Source: Malus domestica (taxonomy: Eukaryota > Streptophyta > Magnoliopsida > Rosales > Rosaceae). Taken from it: a DNA stretch of 64,000 nucleotides. This document shows, one piece after another, positions 43,640 to 55,167 of this stretch. The DNA lies in NCBI RefSeq assembly GCF_042453785.1, contig NC_091673.1, forward strand, positions 11,999,501 to 12,063,500, in the 5' to 3' direction. Below the pieces are notes generated by a model. The model saw nothing but the letters and a program-made list of their open reading frames with translations, was not told where the DNA came from and did no database searches. A program made the translations under genes and the position numbers. Each line of letters starts with the position of its first letter. Position 1 is the stretch's first letter.

Positions 43640-45952
43640 CTGTCATATGTCTCTCAGATGATGTTGATTAAATAAGAAGGGTTGGGAAACCATTGTCTTA
43701 ATTTGTGAGGATGTGACGAGTATACAACAACAACAAAAAGAAAGAACGAGAGGGTCTGTGAAACCGCTCAAACTTAAAGAGGATTTCTTTGCCAAATTAA
43801 TGAGCATCCAGAAATCTACTCCAAGAAAAAAAAAATGAGCATCTAGAAATAGATATTGGTGAGCACCCGAAAAAATAATTCCCTTTCTCTTTCACATTTC
43901 TTTCAAACTTCTTTCTCCCATATATTTTCCAAAAAAATAAAAAACTGCTTCAGACACAATGTGTGGGCTTAGGCAAGTTTTAATTTGTTCACTAACTTGG
44001 AACCTTCCATAGATACTCTTGTAGATTTATGTACTTTGTGACTCAGTCTAAAACAGAACTCTCATTATTTACATTTGCTATAAATATTTGGGGCTCCAGA
44101 AAAATGCGAAATTTTATGGATGCGTTAAAACTGTACAAACGAAAGGCAGAATTTGACCAAGAGAAAGAGAAAAGCAAAAAACAACTGGAAAAAAAATGGG
44201 AGTAAATTGTTGAGTGTTATTTTAGGAGTATGGTTTTTTCCCCTCAAACGTCTCTCCCTTTCGGTCCCTTTCTATTTGAACGGTCATGATTAAGTCACGT
44301 CAAATGTAGATTTATTTATAGAGAGGGAGAGACAAAGAGGAAGTGAAAGAGAAGAAAAAGGGAAGAGAATGAGGTTTGGAGAGGAGAGAATCATACTCTA
44401 TGCACGTTACCTTCCAATTTGTTAGGGGAGACTTGGTATTATAAGAGAAACATTTCATTGTGACCAGAACATTGGTAATACATTATATGTTTTTATATAA
44501 GTGGTGGGAAATTTTATTTTTTAAGTTATTATCTTTTTAACAACATATTTCACAATTTGTATAGTGATATATGGTGTATCATCCTGTGTTCCGATCACAT
44601 TGAAAATCTCTCTTATTAGAGGAACACCGTTGACTTATCCAAGCACTGTGGTATGTAAATGGAAGAGCTAGCTTTTTCTTGAGCTATTAAATCAATCATA
44701 TATGAGTTTTGCATGCCCAGGTAATTAAAAACATGTTTAATATATGTGTAATTATTTGGATAAAAAATAATTCCTTTTCTGGGCGATGTGTGCGTTTCAG
44801 TAAAACCCTAATACTAAAAGCAAACTAAAAAACAAGATTTCTAAAGGATTGAAAGAATATATACAGGTTCCTGGACAAGCAAGGAGAAGAATGGCTCCTA
44901 CATGCAACACCACCTAATCACACAAGGAACAACGTCATCCTTTCCTTCACCAGTTGACACGCATGGTAGCCCGTCCCCAGAGAAACTAACACTAACGAAA
45001 GAGGAGACACGAATGCGAACTTATACAGTGTGTGTGTGCGCAGATGCACATCCTTTACTAGCTGAGGTTGCAGCAGGCTGTTAGCATAGTCTGGTCGGTT
45101 TGCTGACCTTGAAAGAAGTAGGACCCCCGTTAGTAACTTCGAATGGATAGAGGACAGACACATAAATCGGCGTTGAATGTCCCTTATATTATATAAATTT
45201 CCACTTCTCCTCAAGGAGCTTTAGAGATTATCATAACATGTTACCACAATTTGAAACCCCACCCCGCCCGCCCCCCCCCCCCCCCCCCCCAAAACAAAAA
45301 AAAACAATATTGGGTTATTAACGAATTATAAACAATGAGACTGACGTTGGGAAATCTCATTTTTGCTAATTTGTCTTCGGCTATTTTAGTCTCATTTAGA
45401 TCGTTGATTATTTAGACTCTAGCATAACCATTTAGAGTTTAAATTCTAGGTTTTATACTCTCAAAAATAGACTTTAACTTTTAAGTCTCTGATTTTGAAT
45501 GATCAAACTATAAATGGAATGATTAACTCTATTAACAAGATGAAAGCTAAAGAAAATTCATGCATCTATATAACTTTACATGGCTATGAACTAACTCTCA
45601 GTCTAATAGTATCTTTTCTTACTATTGAAAAATGTCCCGAATTAGAATTCCCTCTTTCCCATTGATTAGGAAAATAAAACTTCACATGGCTAGCTAGACT
45701 TTATGATTTCTAAAGTAAGGTACTCAATATTAAGATTCTAATAATGAAGACATAAACATCTATTTCATAGCTTATGCATCGTTTAATGCATTGTAAAACA
45801 ATGCTTGCCCATGTATGAGCTTGAACATGCAACTTTTTAGGGTTTTTCAGATGGCATCGGAACCATATAATTGAACATGCACGCAAGTTTTCAACCATAC
45901 AAGAAATGACAGAAAAAGCTTTCTAATTAACCAGTTTAGTGAATTTTAAGAC
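43640..45952. other. Intergenic region with a 20-C run
   Basis: No gene is recognised. Open frames around 44,900-45,214 on both strands carry no motif. An unbroken run of 20 C lies at 45,271-45,290, preceded by CCCCGCCCG. The rest is AT-rich; a GAGA-rich patch lies at 44,320-44,385. Confidence 0.4.
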
Positions 45953-46384
45953 TCAAAGTCTCAAACGCAGATCAACATAATTTCCTTCATCTGTGTTGGG
46001 AACAACCTGTTCGATCTGTTTAAAGTACGGGCCGTGAGGGTTTCTGGGAGCTACAACAGACGGGACCCGAGCAGCACCAGCATGATCACCATTGATATTG
46101 CTTGTGGACCCACTAGAACAAACGAATATGGGTACACTTGCTGCTACCAGTTGATTTTGATCACGATGATCATGATTAGGAGGAGGATGACGAAGATGTT
46201 GAACATGTTCTAACATGGCCATCCTTTCAAGCTGTCTTTCTCTTTTGTGTGCGTTTTGATGACCTCCCCATGCTTGAGAGCTTTTAAACTTCCGGTCACA
46301 GTAGTGACACTCAAACTTCTTGCTCTCGATGATCATGGCGACTTGGTCACTGTCCTCTGTCACCGAAAACCCGAATAGCTTCAT
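45953..46384 (-). CDS. Single C2H2 zinc-finger protein with EAR repressor motif
   Basis: This intact 143-residue ORF starts KLFGF, as in the plant ZFP5/ZFP6/GIS-like group. It has one C2H2 finger with Cys26, Cys29, His42 and His46 (C-x2-C-x12-H-x3-H). The plant-specific QALGGH recognition motif is QAWGGH here, followed by QNAHKRER. A His-rich segment lies at about 64-75. The protein ends in DLRLRL, an LxLxL-type EAR motif that recruits TOPLESS-type corepressors. It should act in the nucleus as a DNA-binding repressor; relatives control trichome, hormone or shoot development, but I cannot assign one. It has no intron, as is usual in this family. Confidence 0.85.
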   Translation of the reverse strand: MKLFGFSVTEDSDQVAMIIESKKFECHYCDRKFKSSQAWGGHQNAHKRERQLERMAMLEHVQHLRHPPPNHDHRDQNQLVAASVPIFVCSSGSTSNINGDHAGAARVPSVVAPRNPHGPYFKQIEQVVPNTDEGNYVDLRLRL

Positions 46385-46430
46385 TTTCTGATGAAAGAAT
46401 ATGGTTCATGGAAATTGAAAACTAATGAAA

Positions 46431-46442
46431 CTTATATATATT
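46431..46442 (-). promoter_or_regulatory. TATA box of the zinc-finger gene
   Basis: The minus strand reads TATATATAAG about 50 bp upstream of the ATG at 46,384, giving a short leader of about 20-25 nt. Confidence 0.5.
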
Positions 46443-46666
46443 ACCTGCGCCCTTAGAAACACCCAACCCATACGCAGAGCTACTAAAGCACTATTGCATG
46501 GGCCTCCCCTATTATTGCTTTTACTATTATTTGTCAGATATATACGATTCCTTTGGATAATGATTTAAATAACTGAAAGGCGAATTTGAGAGGTCTTAGT
46601 CAAAGAGGATTTGAATCACATTATTGTTAGTCCATTGTAAAGTTTAGCCTTCTTCTATTCCTCTTA

Positions 46667-48641
46667 GACCAACTCCAACCCTTGAAGTAAGTCATAAAAT
46701 TTACCATCTATTCCCCTCCCATTTCCTTCCAACCCTTGGGCCAATTTGGGATTTTGGGTTAGAAGCTAAAATTGGGCCAAATACCGGCCAGAAAATAGGA
46801 TTGGGTTAGTTAAGGAGCCCACTTGTGCAAGTGGAAGAGAGGGAGTTGGATGACAAGCGCCCAAAACCACTCGCGCCACATGAAGGACGCGTTCTAGCAT
46901 TGCTCCAACATTTATCATTGCTGTTGTTTGGGTTAATATTTGAACTTTGGGCTGAAGGAAGAGAAGCTCGAAAAAGAAGCCCATAAGGCATGACTCTGCC
47001 TAAAGGCCCAGCATCAAACCTATTCGCCCAACCCAAGGCAAAATGATGATTCCACATTAAATGCAAAGGCTAGTAGCTTGAAAGAAGTAACACTTGATGG
47101 AAATCAGCATACTCTCAGCCCAAAAGCACTTTCTGGATGGCAGAGTACGTAAATTACTGATGAGCCACTACCTCTCAGTTGCTTTCGGGCAGGAACCAAG
47201 CTACAAGCAGTCAGACTAATTCGCTTATAAAAGGAGGAAGAGGGCCCAAAGATAAGGACACTCAACCAATCAAACAAACAAATACATAAACTCTGCTCAA
47301 GCCAGATTTGCATACAAAGCTGTAGTCAGCCCCCAACCTCAATCCTTTTTTAGGATCAGCCCTAACATAAGCTATCTTTTGTTTAGTGTAATAGCTCTGC
47401 TGCTCACCAGTATTATCGATTCTCTTGTGTAACTTTATTTGTCATCTATTCTCCCTTGAAACCCTCATATCCTTGTAGTGGCAAAGAAAAGAAACGACGA
47501 AAGGTCCAGCCTTGCCCAACAAGGTTCAATCTTGCCCGATTCCCTTTGTTTTGTCTTTTAGTTAATAGATCTGGTGTTGTAATGAATTCGCTAGTATGTA
47601 TTCAAATCATTTTAGGTCTTTTAATGATCCAAAGTTCAGCTTACTCTTAGATCTGGTTTTAATTAAATGGTTTTACTATCTTAAGAGTGAATCCACTTAA
47701 TGCCTTGATTAGACCCGAACCTCTGCCCTTTTACCTACAAGATACACAAAAGTCCTTGATCTCAAGGCATTGAAAAGAATATAATGTGGACTTAACTCAT
47801 CCATGACAATCCTTTGATAATGAGAAGTTAGAGTAACTTGGGGCGCAAGTAATCGGCTTAAATCTACTCATTTTACATCTGCCATACTGAGATGGCAGTG
47901 GCACGCCTCAACACTTAAGTTAGTTTTAACTGCGAGCCTCACGGCCTATACTTAAGGCCCGACAAAGGCACCTTTCAGAATTAACTCTGTACTCTTTTTG
48001 TAGCCCGACGAACAAAGCGAGAACTCGATAGTCAACCAAAGTGCCAACTCCGTAGGGAGCTGTGTGCTCCAGCCAGGAACGTCCAAAGGCGACATTCTTG
48101 CCCGAACAGCTGTAAAGGGCAGTTTCACCCACGTAGGTGTGTCCAGCAATTGTCGGCCAAGAAAAGTGAGTCAACGTCATTTTTGGATAATCAACAGTTG
48201 AAATTCAAACGGGTCGTAGGTTATCCAACGGTCCACATTTAATTTAGTTAATGTTTTTGTTTTATATTTATAATTTCATTGAATCCAACGGTTGATATCT
48301 AATATGATCAAATTCAACGGTATAAAAAAGATCTAGCAGCCCAAATTTAAATCCAACGGCTAAAATAATTTAAAAAATATATATTTAACTCAAAATTCAC
48401 CCAAATTTAATGAATTTTCAATATTTATCGGAATCTAAATATTTTTAGGTTAAAATGTTCATAAAATTAAATTAGGATAGTTTACATAATTTAAAAAAAA
48501 ATTAGCTAAAATTATTCTTTAATAACCTCAGGCTAAAAAATTTATGCCATAAGGGTTAGAGTAGAAAAGCTATTTCTGGATTAAAACCTAAAATTTATGG
48601 ACTAACAATTTTAGGTTTTACTCCAAGGGTTGGATATAATC
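46667..48641. mobile_element. TIR element (PIF/Harbinger-like MITE) interrupted by a solo LTR
   Basis: The left end GACCAACTCCAACCCTTGAAGTAA and the reverse complement of the right end (TCCAACCCTTGGAGTAAAAC) match over about 40 bp. Both sides are flanked by TTA within the wider match TCTTAG, the duplication size of PIF/Harbinger elements. Without the solo LTR it would be about 790 bp, with no coding potential. Confidence 0.55.
46925..48108 (+). mobile_element. Solo LTR of a Tat-type element (1,184 bp) with perfect GCTGT duplication
   Basis: It starts TGTTTGGGTT and ends CCGAACA, the same termini as the LTRs of the 30-39.8 kb element, but in plus orientation and clearly diverged. GCTGT flanks both sides (46,920-46,924 and 48,109-48,113). 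A TATA box TATAAAAG at 47,226 fits the orientation. There is no internal region, so it arose by recombination between two LTRs. Confidence 0.88.
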
Positions 48642-48687
48642 TTAGTGTAGATAATTTTGTTTGTTTAAAAAAAAAATGATGAAAGCG

Positions 48688-48944
48688 TGTAAGATCCCAC
48701 ATCACCCAGGGGAGTGATCCTTATATGTATATTCTCATCCTACCTAGCACGAGGCTTTTTGGGAGCTCACTGGCTTTGGAGTTCATCGGAATTCCAAAGT
48801 TAAGCGAGTAGCACACGAAAGCAATCTCATGATGGGTGACCCACTGGGAAGTTCTCATGTGAGTTCCAAGAAACAAAACCGTGAAGGCGTAGTCGGGGCC
48901 CAAAGTGGACAATATCGTGCTATGGTGGTGGAGCGGGCCCGGGA
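48688..48944 (+). mobile_element. Cassandra LTR, copy A, truncated
   Basis: It starts TGTAAGATCCCACATCACCC. The middle (about 48,780-48,865) carries a 5S rRNA-like stretch with AAGTTAAGCGAG and GATGGGTGACCCACTGGGAAG. It breaks off after GAGCGGGCCCGGG, about 30 bp before the expected LTR end. Confidence 0.75.
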
Positions 48945-48956
48945 CAATATCGTGCT

Positions 48957-49357
48957 AGTGGGTCACCTATTATGGGATTGCTCTCGCGCACTACTCGTTT
49001 AACTTTGGAGTTTCGATGAACTCCAAAGCCAGGTCACATCTCGGGCCCGTTCCACCACCGTAGCACGATATTGTCTGCTTTGGGCCCCAACTACGCCCTC
49101 ACGGTTTTGTTTCTGAGAACTCAGACAAGAACTTCCCAGTGGGTCACCCATCATGGGATTGCTCTCGCGCGCTACTCGCTTAACTTTGGAGTTCCGATGA
49201 ACTCCAAAGCCAGTGAGCTCCCAAAAGGCCTCGTGCTAGGTAGAGATGAGAATATACATATAAGGATCACTCTCCTGGGTGATGTGGGATCTTACAATCC
49301 ACCCCCTTAAGGGGCCCGACGTCCTCGTCGGCACACTTCCAGCCAGGGATACCACTA
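48957..49357 (-). mobile_element. Cassandra LTR plus internal part, copy B, inverted and rearranged
   Basis: On the minus strand a full-looking LTR runs from TGTAAGATCC at 49,296 to about 49,033. It is joined directly to an extra partial copy of its own 5S-like part (49,036-48,957). Before the LTR lie the polypurine tract AAGGGGGTGGAT and a short internal region with GTGCCGACGAGG up to about 49,357. A 5' LTR is missing. Confidence 0.7.
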
Positions 49358-49666
49358 CCATAAACCTTATGTTGTTATATATACATTTTCGACGGGACGT
49401 TAGTACATATAAATATTTTTGACATTTTGTTTTGTGAAAACCATTATATTATAGTATTGTACTGAAAAAGAAGGAAAGTATGAGTTGGAGGCATGAGAGA
49501 GGAATCATTGCACTCCGATCGCGACGGAATGACATTTTTCCTTTTGTGCAATCGCTCTGACTTGATTTCTTCGTTACCTACACATATTTTATTCTTCTCT
49601 ATCTTTGAGTTTTGTATAACAAATGATTTTAAATTTCGGGGACAAAATTTTCTTAAAGGGGTGGAT
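49358..49666 (+). other. Spacer ending in a Gypsy-like 3' end motif
   Basis: The end, TTTCGGGGACAAAATTTTCT followed by TAAAGGGGTGGAT, is the kind of sequence that precedes the 3' LTR of chromovirus-type Gypsy elements. No protein domain can be recognised here. It may mark a deleted larger element upstream of copy C. Confidence 0.35.
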
Positions 49667-50310
49667 TGTAAGATCCTACATCGCGCATGAGAGTGATCCT
49701 TATATGTATATTCTCATCCCTACCTAGCACGAGGCCTTTTGGGAGCTCATTGGCTTCGAGTTCCATGGGAACTCCGAAGTTAAGCGAGTAGCGCGCGAGA
49801 GCACTCCCAGGATAGGTGACTCATTGGGAAGTTCTCGTGTGAGTTCCTATAAATAAAACCGTAAGGGGGTAGTCGGGGCCCAAAGCGGACAATATCGTGC
49901 TATAGTGGTGGAGCGGGCCCGGAATGTGGTGGACCCCGGGCCGGGATGTGACAATTTGGTATCAGAGCCCAACCTTGGCTGTGGTGTGCCGACGAGGACA
50001 TCGGGCCCCTAAGGGGGATGGATTGTAAGATCCCACATCGCCTAGGGGAGTGATCCTTATATTTATATTCTCATCCTTACCTATCACGAGGCCTTTGGGG
50101 AGTTCACTAGCTTCGGGTTCTATGGGAACTCCGAAGTTAAGTGAGTAGCGCATGAGAGCACTCCCAGGATAGCTGACCCACTGGGAAGTTCTCGTGTGAG
50201 TTCCCAGAAACAAAACCGTGAGGGCGTAGTCGGGGCCTAAAGCGAACAATATCATGCTACGGTGGTGGAGCGGGCCCGAGATGTGGTGGACCCCAGACCG
50301 GGATATGACA
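49667..50310 (+). mobile_element. Complete Cassandra TRIM (644 bp)
   Basis: Two 287-bp LTRs (49,667-49,953 and 50,024-50,310) start TGTAAGATCC and end TGTGACA or ATATGACA. The 70-bp internal part has the initiator-Met PBS TGGTATCAGAGC at 49,957-49,968 and the polypurine tract AAGGGGGATGGAT. Cassandra has no protein; its LTRs carry a 5S rRNA-derived block with a pol III promoter. The block is at 49,760-49,848 and 50,118-50,205 (CTCCGAAGTTAAGCGAG, CCCAGGATAGGTGAC). Flanking bases do not form a clear target duplication. Confidence 0.85.
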
Positions 50311-51059
50311 AAGCGTTTATAGAAAAATATTTTTGAATTCTAAAAACACTTAAATCAGTGCTTTTCAAGATTAACTTAAATTTTTACTCTATAACTAATA
50401 TTAGCTTTCATCCTCTTGAAAATAAGATGTCTTTAAGCGAGAAAGTCCAAAGACATTCTTGACCTAAACGAATATAATTTTAATTAGACTTAGTTCTTGA
50501 AGGGGTGATTAATGAGACCTAAACACACTATTACGATATTAGCTTTAGATGTCGGATGATGGTGACGGTTTAATAAGCCATTATGTCGGATAAAAGATAT
50601 TCGACACATCATTCAGTTAGTGTCGGATAATAATGAAATCCTGTCAGTTATATCCAACATAAATTCATGGCGGATATTTAGTGTCGGATTCAACCACCAT
50701 AAAATTATTATAACCGCCAGTATTTTTGAATTCTTTTTTTTTATATATATATAAATATTTTTAACAGATTTTGACGGTTTTTAAGTTAATGCTGGCGATT
50801 ATAACCGACAGAAATTGACTATTTTCTTATTTTAGTTTCTGATGGTTCTTATTTTAGTATTCTGGCTGTTATAACCGACATAAATTGGCTATTTTATTAT
50901 TTTTACGCCAAAAGTTTTTCAATTTGTTGTTCATTCAGATTTCTTCTTCTTGCTCATCTTCATTTTACTTATTTCTTTCTTTTCATCTTCAATCTTTTTC
51001 TTCTCTTAAGCAATTTTTTTTTAAAGAAACACAACAATCCCAACTAGCCATAAACTAGA
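50311..51059. mobile_element. CACTA-like repeat remnant
   Basis: From about 50,540 to 50,900 short motifs such as TGTCGGAT and TATAACCGACAGAAATTGAC recur in both orientations, a pattern of subterminal repeats in CACTA elements. The diagnostic CACTA ends were not found, so this is tentative. No ORF is present. Confidence 0.3.
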
Positions 51060-51550
51060 CCTTTGGTTCGGTTTGGTCTAATAATTTTCTTTCAAGCTTT
51101 GAATTTCACTAGCAAAGTCAAATTGAGCAAGCAAAACAAGTCTAAGATTTAGTTCATAACTTCTAATTCATGGTTTTGTTCAACCAAACCGATCAAACTT
51201 TTACTACAAAACATACTTGTCCGAGTAGTTATCGATATTGTCATTGATTAACAACCAGTACCAACTACCGGGTATAGAGTTCTATACTAATGGTCTTGAA
51301 GTGAAACCATTCATCATAAGATGTATTCATTTGAATTAAGTTTCTAACGTGGGACTTTACATTCTTCAACATGTCATCACTTTTGAGGCCACTCTTTAGT
51401 GTACCACATTTGTAGTCAATTCCATATTCGTAACCCTAGTTGATTTGATTTGATTTGGTTTTGTGAATTTGATTCAGGTATTTCAATTTGTTGTCCAAAC
51501 TTGTGACTCTAAGTCTTTTAATTCGTGATTCGAATTTAGGTTCAATCGGT
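51060..51550 (-). repeat. Repeat block R, copy 3, partial and inverted
   Basis: The reverse complement matches about 20,150-20,650 and 60,330-60,830, for example the AGTTTGATCGGTTTGGTTGA and CTTATGATGAATGGTTTCAC parts. It is cut at 51,556 by an LTR. Confidence 0.7.
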
Positions 51551-51555
51551 CGAGG

Positions 51556-53190
51556 TGTAAAACCCTGTCCCTGATTTATCATATTTTGTATTATCGAACT
51601 TATGAAATTACCAAATTACCCTTGAGTTGACATCGTTGACCGTCTCGTCAAAACACGTATTACTAATTTTTTTATAGTTTATTCTTATTGTACTTATCAC
51701 CACTAATGGATTCGAGTTTGGAGTTATAATGAAGATTTTACGTTACGAAACGTCGAACATTTTTCAGATATTTCGTGTTTCATTTTTAGTGTTCTTAGAT
51801 GGTGAACCGTGGGACCCACATGGGGATTATTGTCCTCTTATCCTTGTCCCTATCCGGATTCCCCCTCTTTTTTTTTCTTCAGATTTTCTCCCCTTCACTT
51901 TCTCTCATTCCATTTTACTCTCCCCAAGCTCTCTATTCTTTACAAACTCTCACTCCTTTCCCCGAGCTCAATAATAACCACCACATTCCTCACCAACATG
52001 ATATGGTGACCTTGAAGCCTCAGGCAAGCACCGTGGAACTTCCACAGTGATGAGGTCACTATTCATCACTTCTCCAGATGAACTCCGACGTGTTTTGTGG
52101 TTTTTCTGATGTTGGTAAGCTCTTAGAAACCTTTGGGGTGTTTTAAGGTTAGATCAAAGCTAGTTTTAAATTGTATACACTTGTTAAACGTAGAAATAGC
52201 TCGGAGTGAGCTTTTCCCAGATTCCAGTGAGAAACCGTGCATTCTAAGTGATTTTCCAGCCAACTCTGACCATGACACGTCTCGAATTTGGTACGAACTT
52301 CTTCCTCTCATCCTAAGCTTCATTTCCATAGCTTGTATATTGAAAATGGTGAAGAAATAAGCTTGAACAAAGCTCTAGAACTCCTGCCCAGTTTCTGGCT
52401 GACCCATGGCCTGAAATCGAGTTGACCCGACTCGATACCCTTAAATCGAATCCAAACCCAACTTGCTATCCAGCCCAACCCAAACCTTAGGGTTATTAAA
52501 CCAAGCCTAGACCCAACCCAACAAACCCAGAACCTAGATTCGACCCTACCTAATCGGATCCTAGGTTTCAGGTCAACGCGTGGGTCCACGCATGGGTGCC
52601 TGTCATGGCCGGCACGTAAAGCACATGAGCCTCCACCTGACGTTCTATGCTCCGCCGCCATCCACGGCAACAACCACAGCGGCGCCAGTGACTTTTCCAA
52701 CCAACTTTCCGACGACCAAACTCGGTGCGACATCGCGTAAGGCTACCCAAGGTTCCCCCTTAGGTTTTTGACATCCTGAATTCGTTTATGACGTCTGTTT
52801 TATGAAATTCAACAGTTTCAGTAGAGTTTTATTAATTGATCCCTTTATGTGCTTAGGTGCGTTTGTTAGTGGCATTTTCGCCATCCTTAGTTCGCATGGT
52901 TCTTCAATGACGAAGTATCTGTGAGTGAACCCTTTCTAAAATGCATGATTTTATTATTAGAAATGCATACGTGAAAGCATGATTTTATGACTACGTTTTA
53001 TGAAACGTTTATGAGGAAATCGGATTTACGCTTTATGATATTTCATGCTTTATCAAATAACTATTTACTGAGATATTTATGATATGATAGATATTGAGCT
53101 TTAATGAGATATATTTTGGAAATATTATGTTCATGATTTTATGTGCTTACTTAGTGGTTATTCATACTATGTGCCTATGGGCGAATAATA
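51556..53190 (+). mobile_element. LTR fragment whose last 700 bp form an inverted-repeat arm
   Basis: It starts TGTAAAACCCTGTCCCTG after repeat R and shares phrases with the LTR start at 63,060 (GAGTTATAATGAAGATTTTACG, GTGGGACCCACA). The part from 52,494 to 53,190 is repeated inverted at 53,679-54,366. There is no PBS, so it is truncated. Confidence 0.6.
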
Positions 53191-53409
53191 GAATCCCCGC
53201 AAAGTGAATCCGAATGGGATCCAATTCCCTTATTCTGAGCAAGTAACTCAGCATCACGGGTCTTGCAAGTCCACTGAGGTGCTGAAGCAATTTTTGGGTG
53301 GGACATTTGTTACCTCCTCTCTCACGAATCTTGTAGATCTACTAGTGAAATTAAATTTGTTTGAATTTATTGTTGAAATGTGTTTGGCTGTGGAAGTAGA
53401 AGATTTGAA

Positions 53410-53440
<31 letters not shown>

Positions 53441-53678
53441 TATTTATTTATTTATTTGATTAGAACTGTAACATAAATCAAACCGTTTGATTTTAATACC
53501 AATTTTAAATAAAATTGTATAGACTATCTTACGTATGGCAAAAAATTTTGTCGTATAACATGTCACTTGTCAGAAAAATCTCCACCAAAACTTCTCACCA
53601 CGTGGAGCCCAAACCAACATGAATAATGCACCATTACCAATATTTGGCATGTAATATCCAAAGATTTCCATGTGTAAA
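53191..53678 (+). repeat. Repeat R0, copy 2, in the loop of the inverted repeat
   Basis: This 488-bp stretch matches 18,985-19,460, including TTCTGAGCAAGTAACTCAGC, the (AT)n run at 53,419-53,443 and CCAAAGATTTCCATGTGTAAA. It lies exactly between the two inverted arms. Confidence 0.7.
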
Positions 53679-54366
53679 TATCATTCGTCCATAGGCACAT
53701 AGTATGAATAACCACTAAGTAAGCACATAAAATCATAAACATAATCTTTCCAAAATATGTCTCATTGAAGCTCAATAGCTATCATATCATAAATATCTCA
53801 GTAAACAGATATATGATAAAGCATGAAATATCATCAAGCGTAAATCCGATTTACTCATAAACATTTCATAAAACGTAGTCATAAAATCATGCTTTCATGT
53901 ATGCATTTCTAATAATAAAATCATGCATTTTAGAATGGGTCCACTCACAGATACTCCGTCGTCAAAGAGCCATGCGAACTAAGGATGACGGAAATGCCAC
54001 TAACAAATGCACCTAAGCACATAAAGGGACTAATTAATAAAACTCTACTGAAACAGTTGAATTTCAGAAAACAGAAGTCATAAACGGATTCAGGATGTTA
54101 AAAAACCTAAAGGGGAACCTCGGGTAGCCTCACGCACTGCTGCACACCGAGTTAGGTCATCAGAAAGTTGGCTGGAAAAGTCACTGGCGCCGCTGTGGAC
54201 AGCGGTGGAGCATAGTACGTCCGGTGGAGGCGCGTGTGCTCCACATGCCGACCATGACAGGCACCCATACGCGGACCCACGCGCTGACCTGAAACCTAGG
54301 ATCCGATTGGGTCGGGTCGGATATGGGTTTTGGGTTTGCTGGGTTGGGTCTAGGCTTGGTTTAATG
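53679..54366 (-). repeat. Second arm of the long inverted repeat
   Basis: The reverse complement of this stretch aligns with 52,494-53,190 almost to the last base, from CATACTATGTGCCTATGG at the inner end to ATTAAACCAAGCCTAGACCC at the outer end. Identity looks to be around 90 percent by eye. Confidence 0.85.
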
Positions 54367-55167
54367 AGCCCATACTCTTTTTTAATTTAAACGTACCAAT
54401 ATTTGATCTAAATATATACACATGTATATGTGGAAACGTGATAAGTAATTATAAACTAGTTATAGTTAAAAACAAGATAAATGTTTAACCTGGAAAAAAA
54501 ATGAGATAGGTAGTGCGATTCACACATTTTTTTTACTTCTTACACACTTTTGTTAATTTCTGTCCATGATCTTTTTCAATTAATTCGATTTGGCAACTAA
54601 AAATTAAGATAGATGTGTAAAAAGTAAAATGAATGCATGGATAACACCACACACAAAACTAATAAGATCATGATATGTATGCTATTGGTGGGAATGGAGG
54701 AATGCAGCCACATAGGCTCACTAGGGGCGAATGCCCCTATTCACTTGTAACGTGTTTTAGCATGCCCCATTAAGAAAAATCTCTAACTCCGTTACTACGC
54801 ATGGTACAATATTTGATCCATAAATAGCTTATAGCACAATCCTATCTCGTTTATTGGCCATGCATCGATATAAAGGTTGAAAGCAATTGCCAAAATACGA
54901 CAAAAACGCTAAAAGGGAAAGGCTATATGTTGTTGCTGCATCCTCCTCCACCGCTTGCAGGTAGGGGCCGGAGGGATGAAGCTATGTATTTGTGTTTCCA
55001 TGCCCAGAAAATTGAGCTTTTCCATCGGTTCGGCAGATAATAGTACACCCTACTGTTTTTGTTTTTAGGTGAATACAGTCCCCTACTTTTTTTTGTTTTC
55101 CCCCATATTTCCGTCACAATTCTGTTAAATAATCTGTTAAGTGTTGATGTGGCACATAAATGAGTCT
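54367..55167. other. Non-coding stretch with a small MITE
   Basis: A MITE at about 54,512-54,655 (ends GCGATTCACACATTTTTTTT and ATGGATAACACC...) is a relative of the one at 22,755. Otherwise nothing is recognised. Confidence 0.4.

Noticed and set aside
44918..45214. 98-codon minus-strand ORF as a host gene
   Set aside because: No recognised domain, an equally open frame on the other strand, and no clear promoter or splice structure.
49760..50205. True 5S rRNA genes
   Set aside because: Only the central 5S-like part is present, within LTRs that start TGTAAGATCC and are followed by a tRNA primer site; this is Cassandra, not 5S rDNA.
51729..52050. Plus-strand frames of about 80 codons in the LTR fragment
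   Set aside because: They are CT-rich LTR sequence, have overlapping frames in several registers and no motif.
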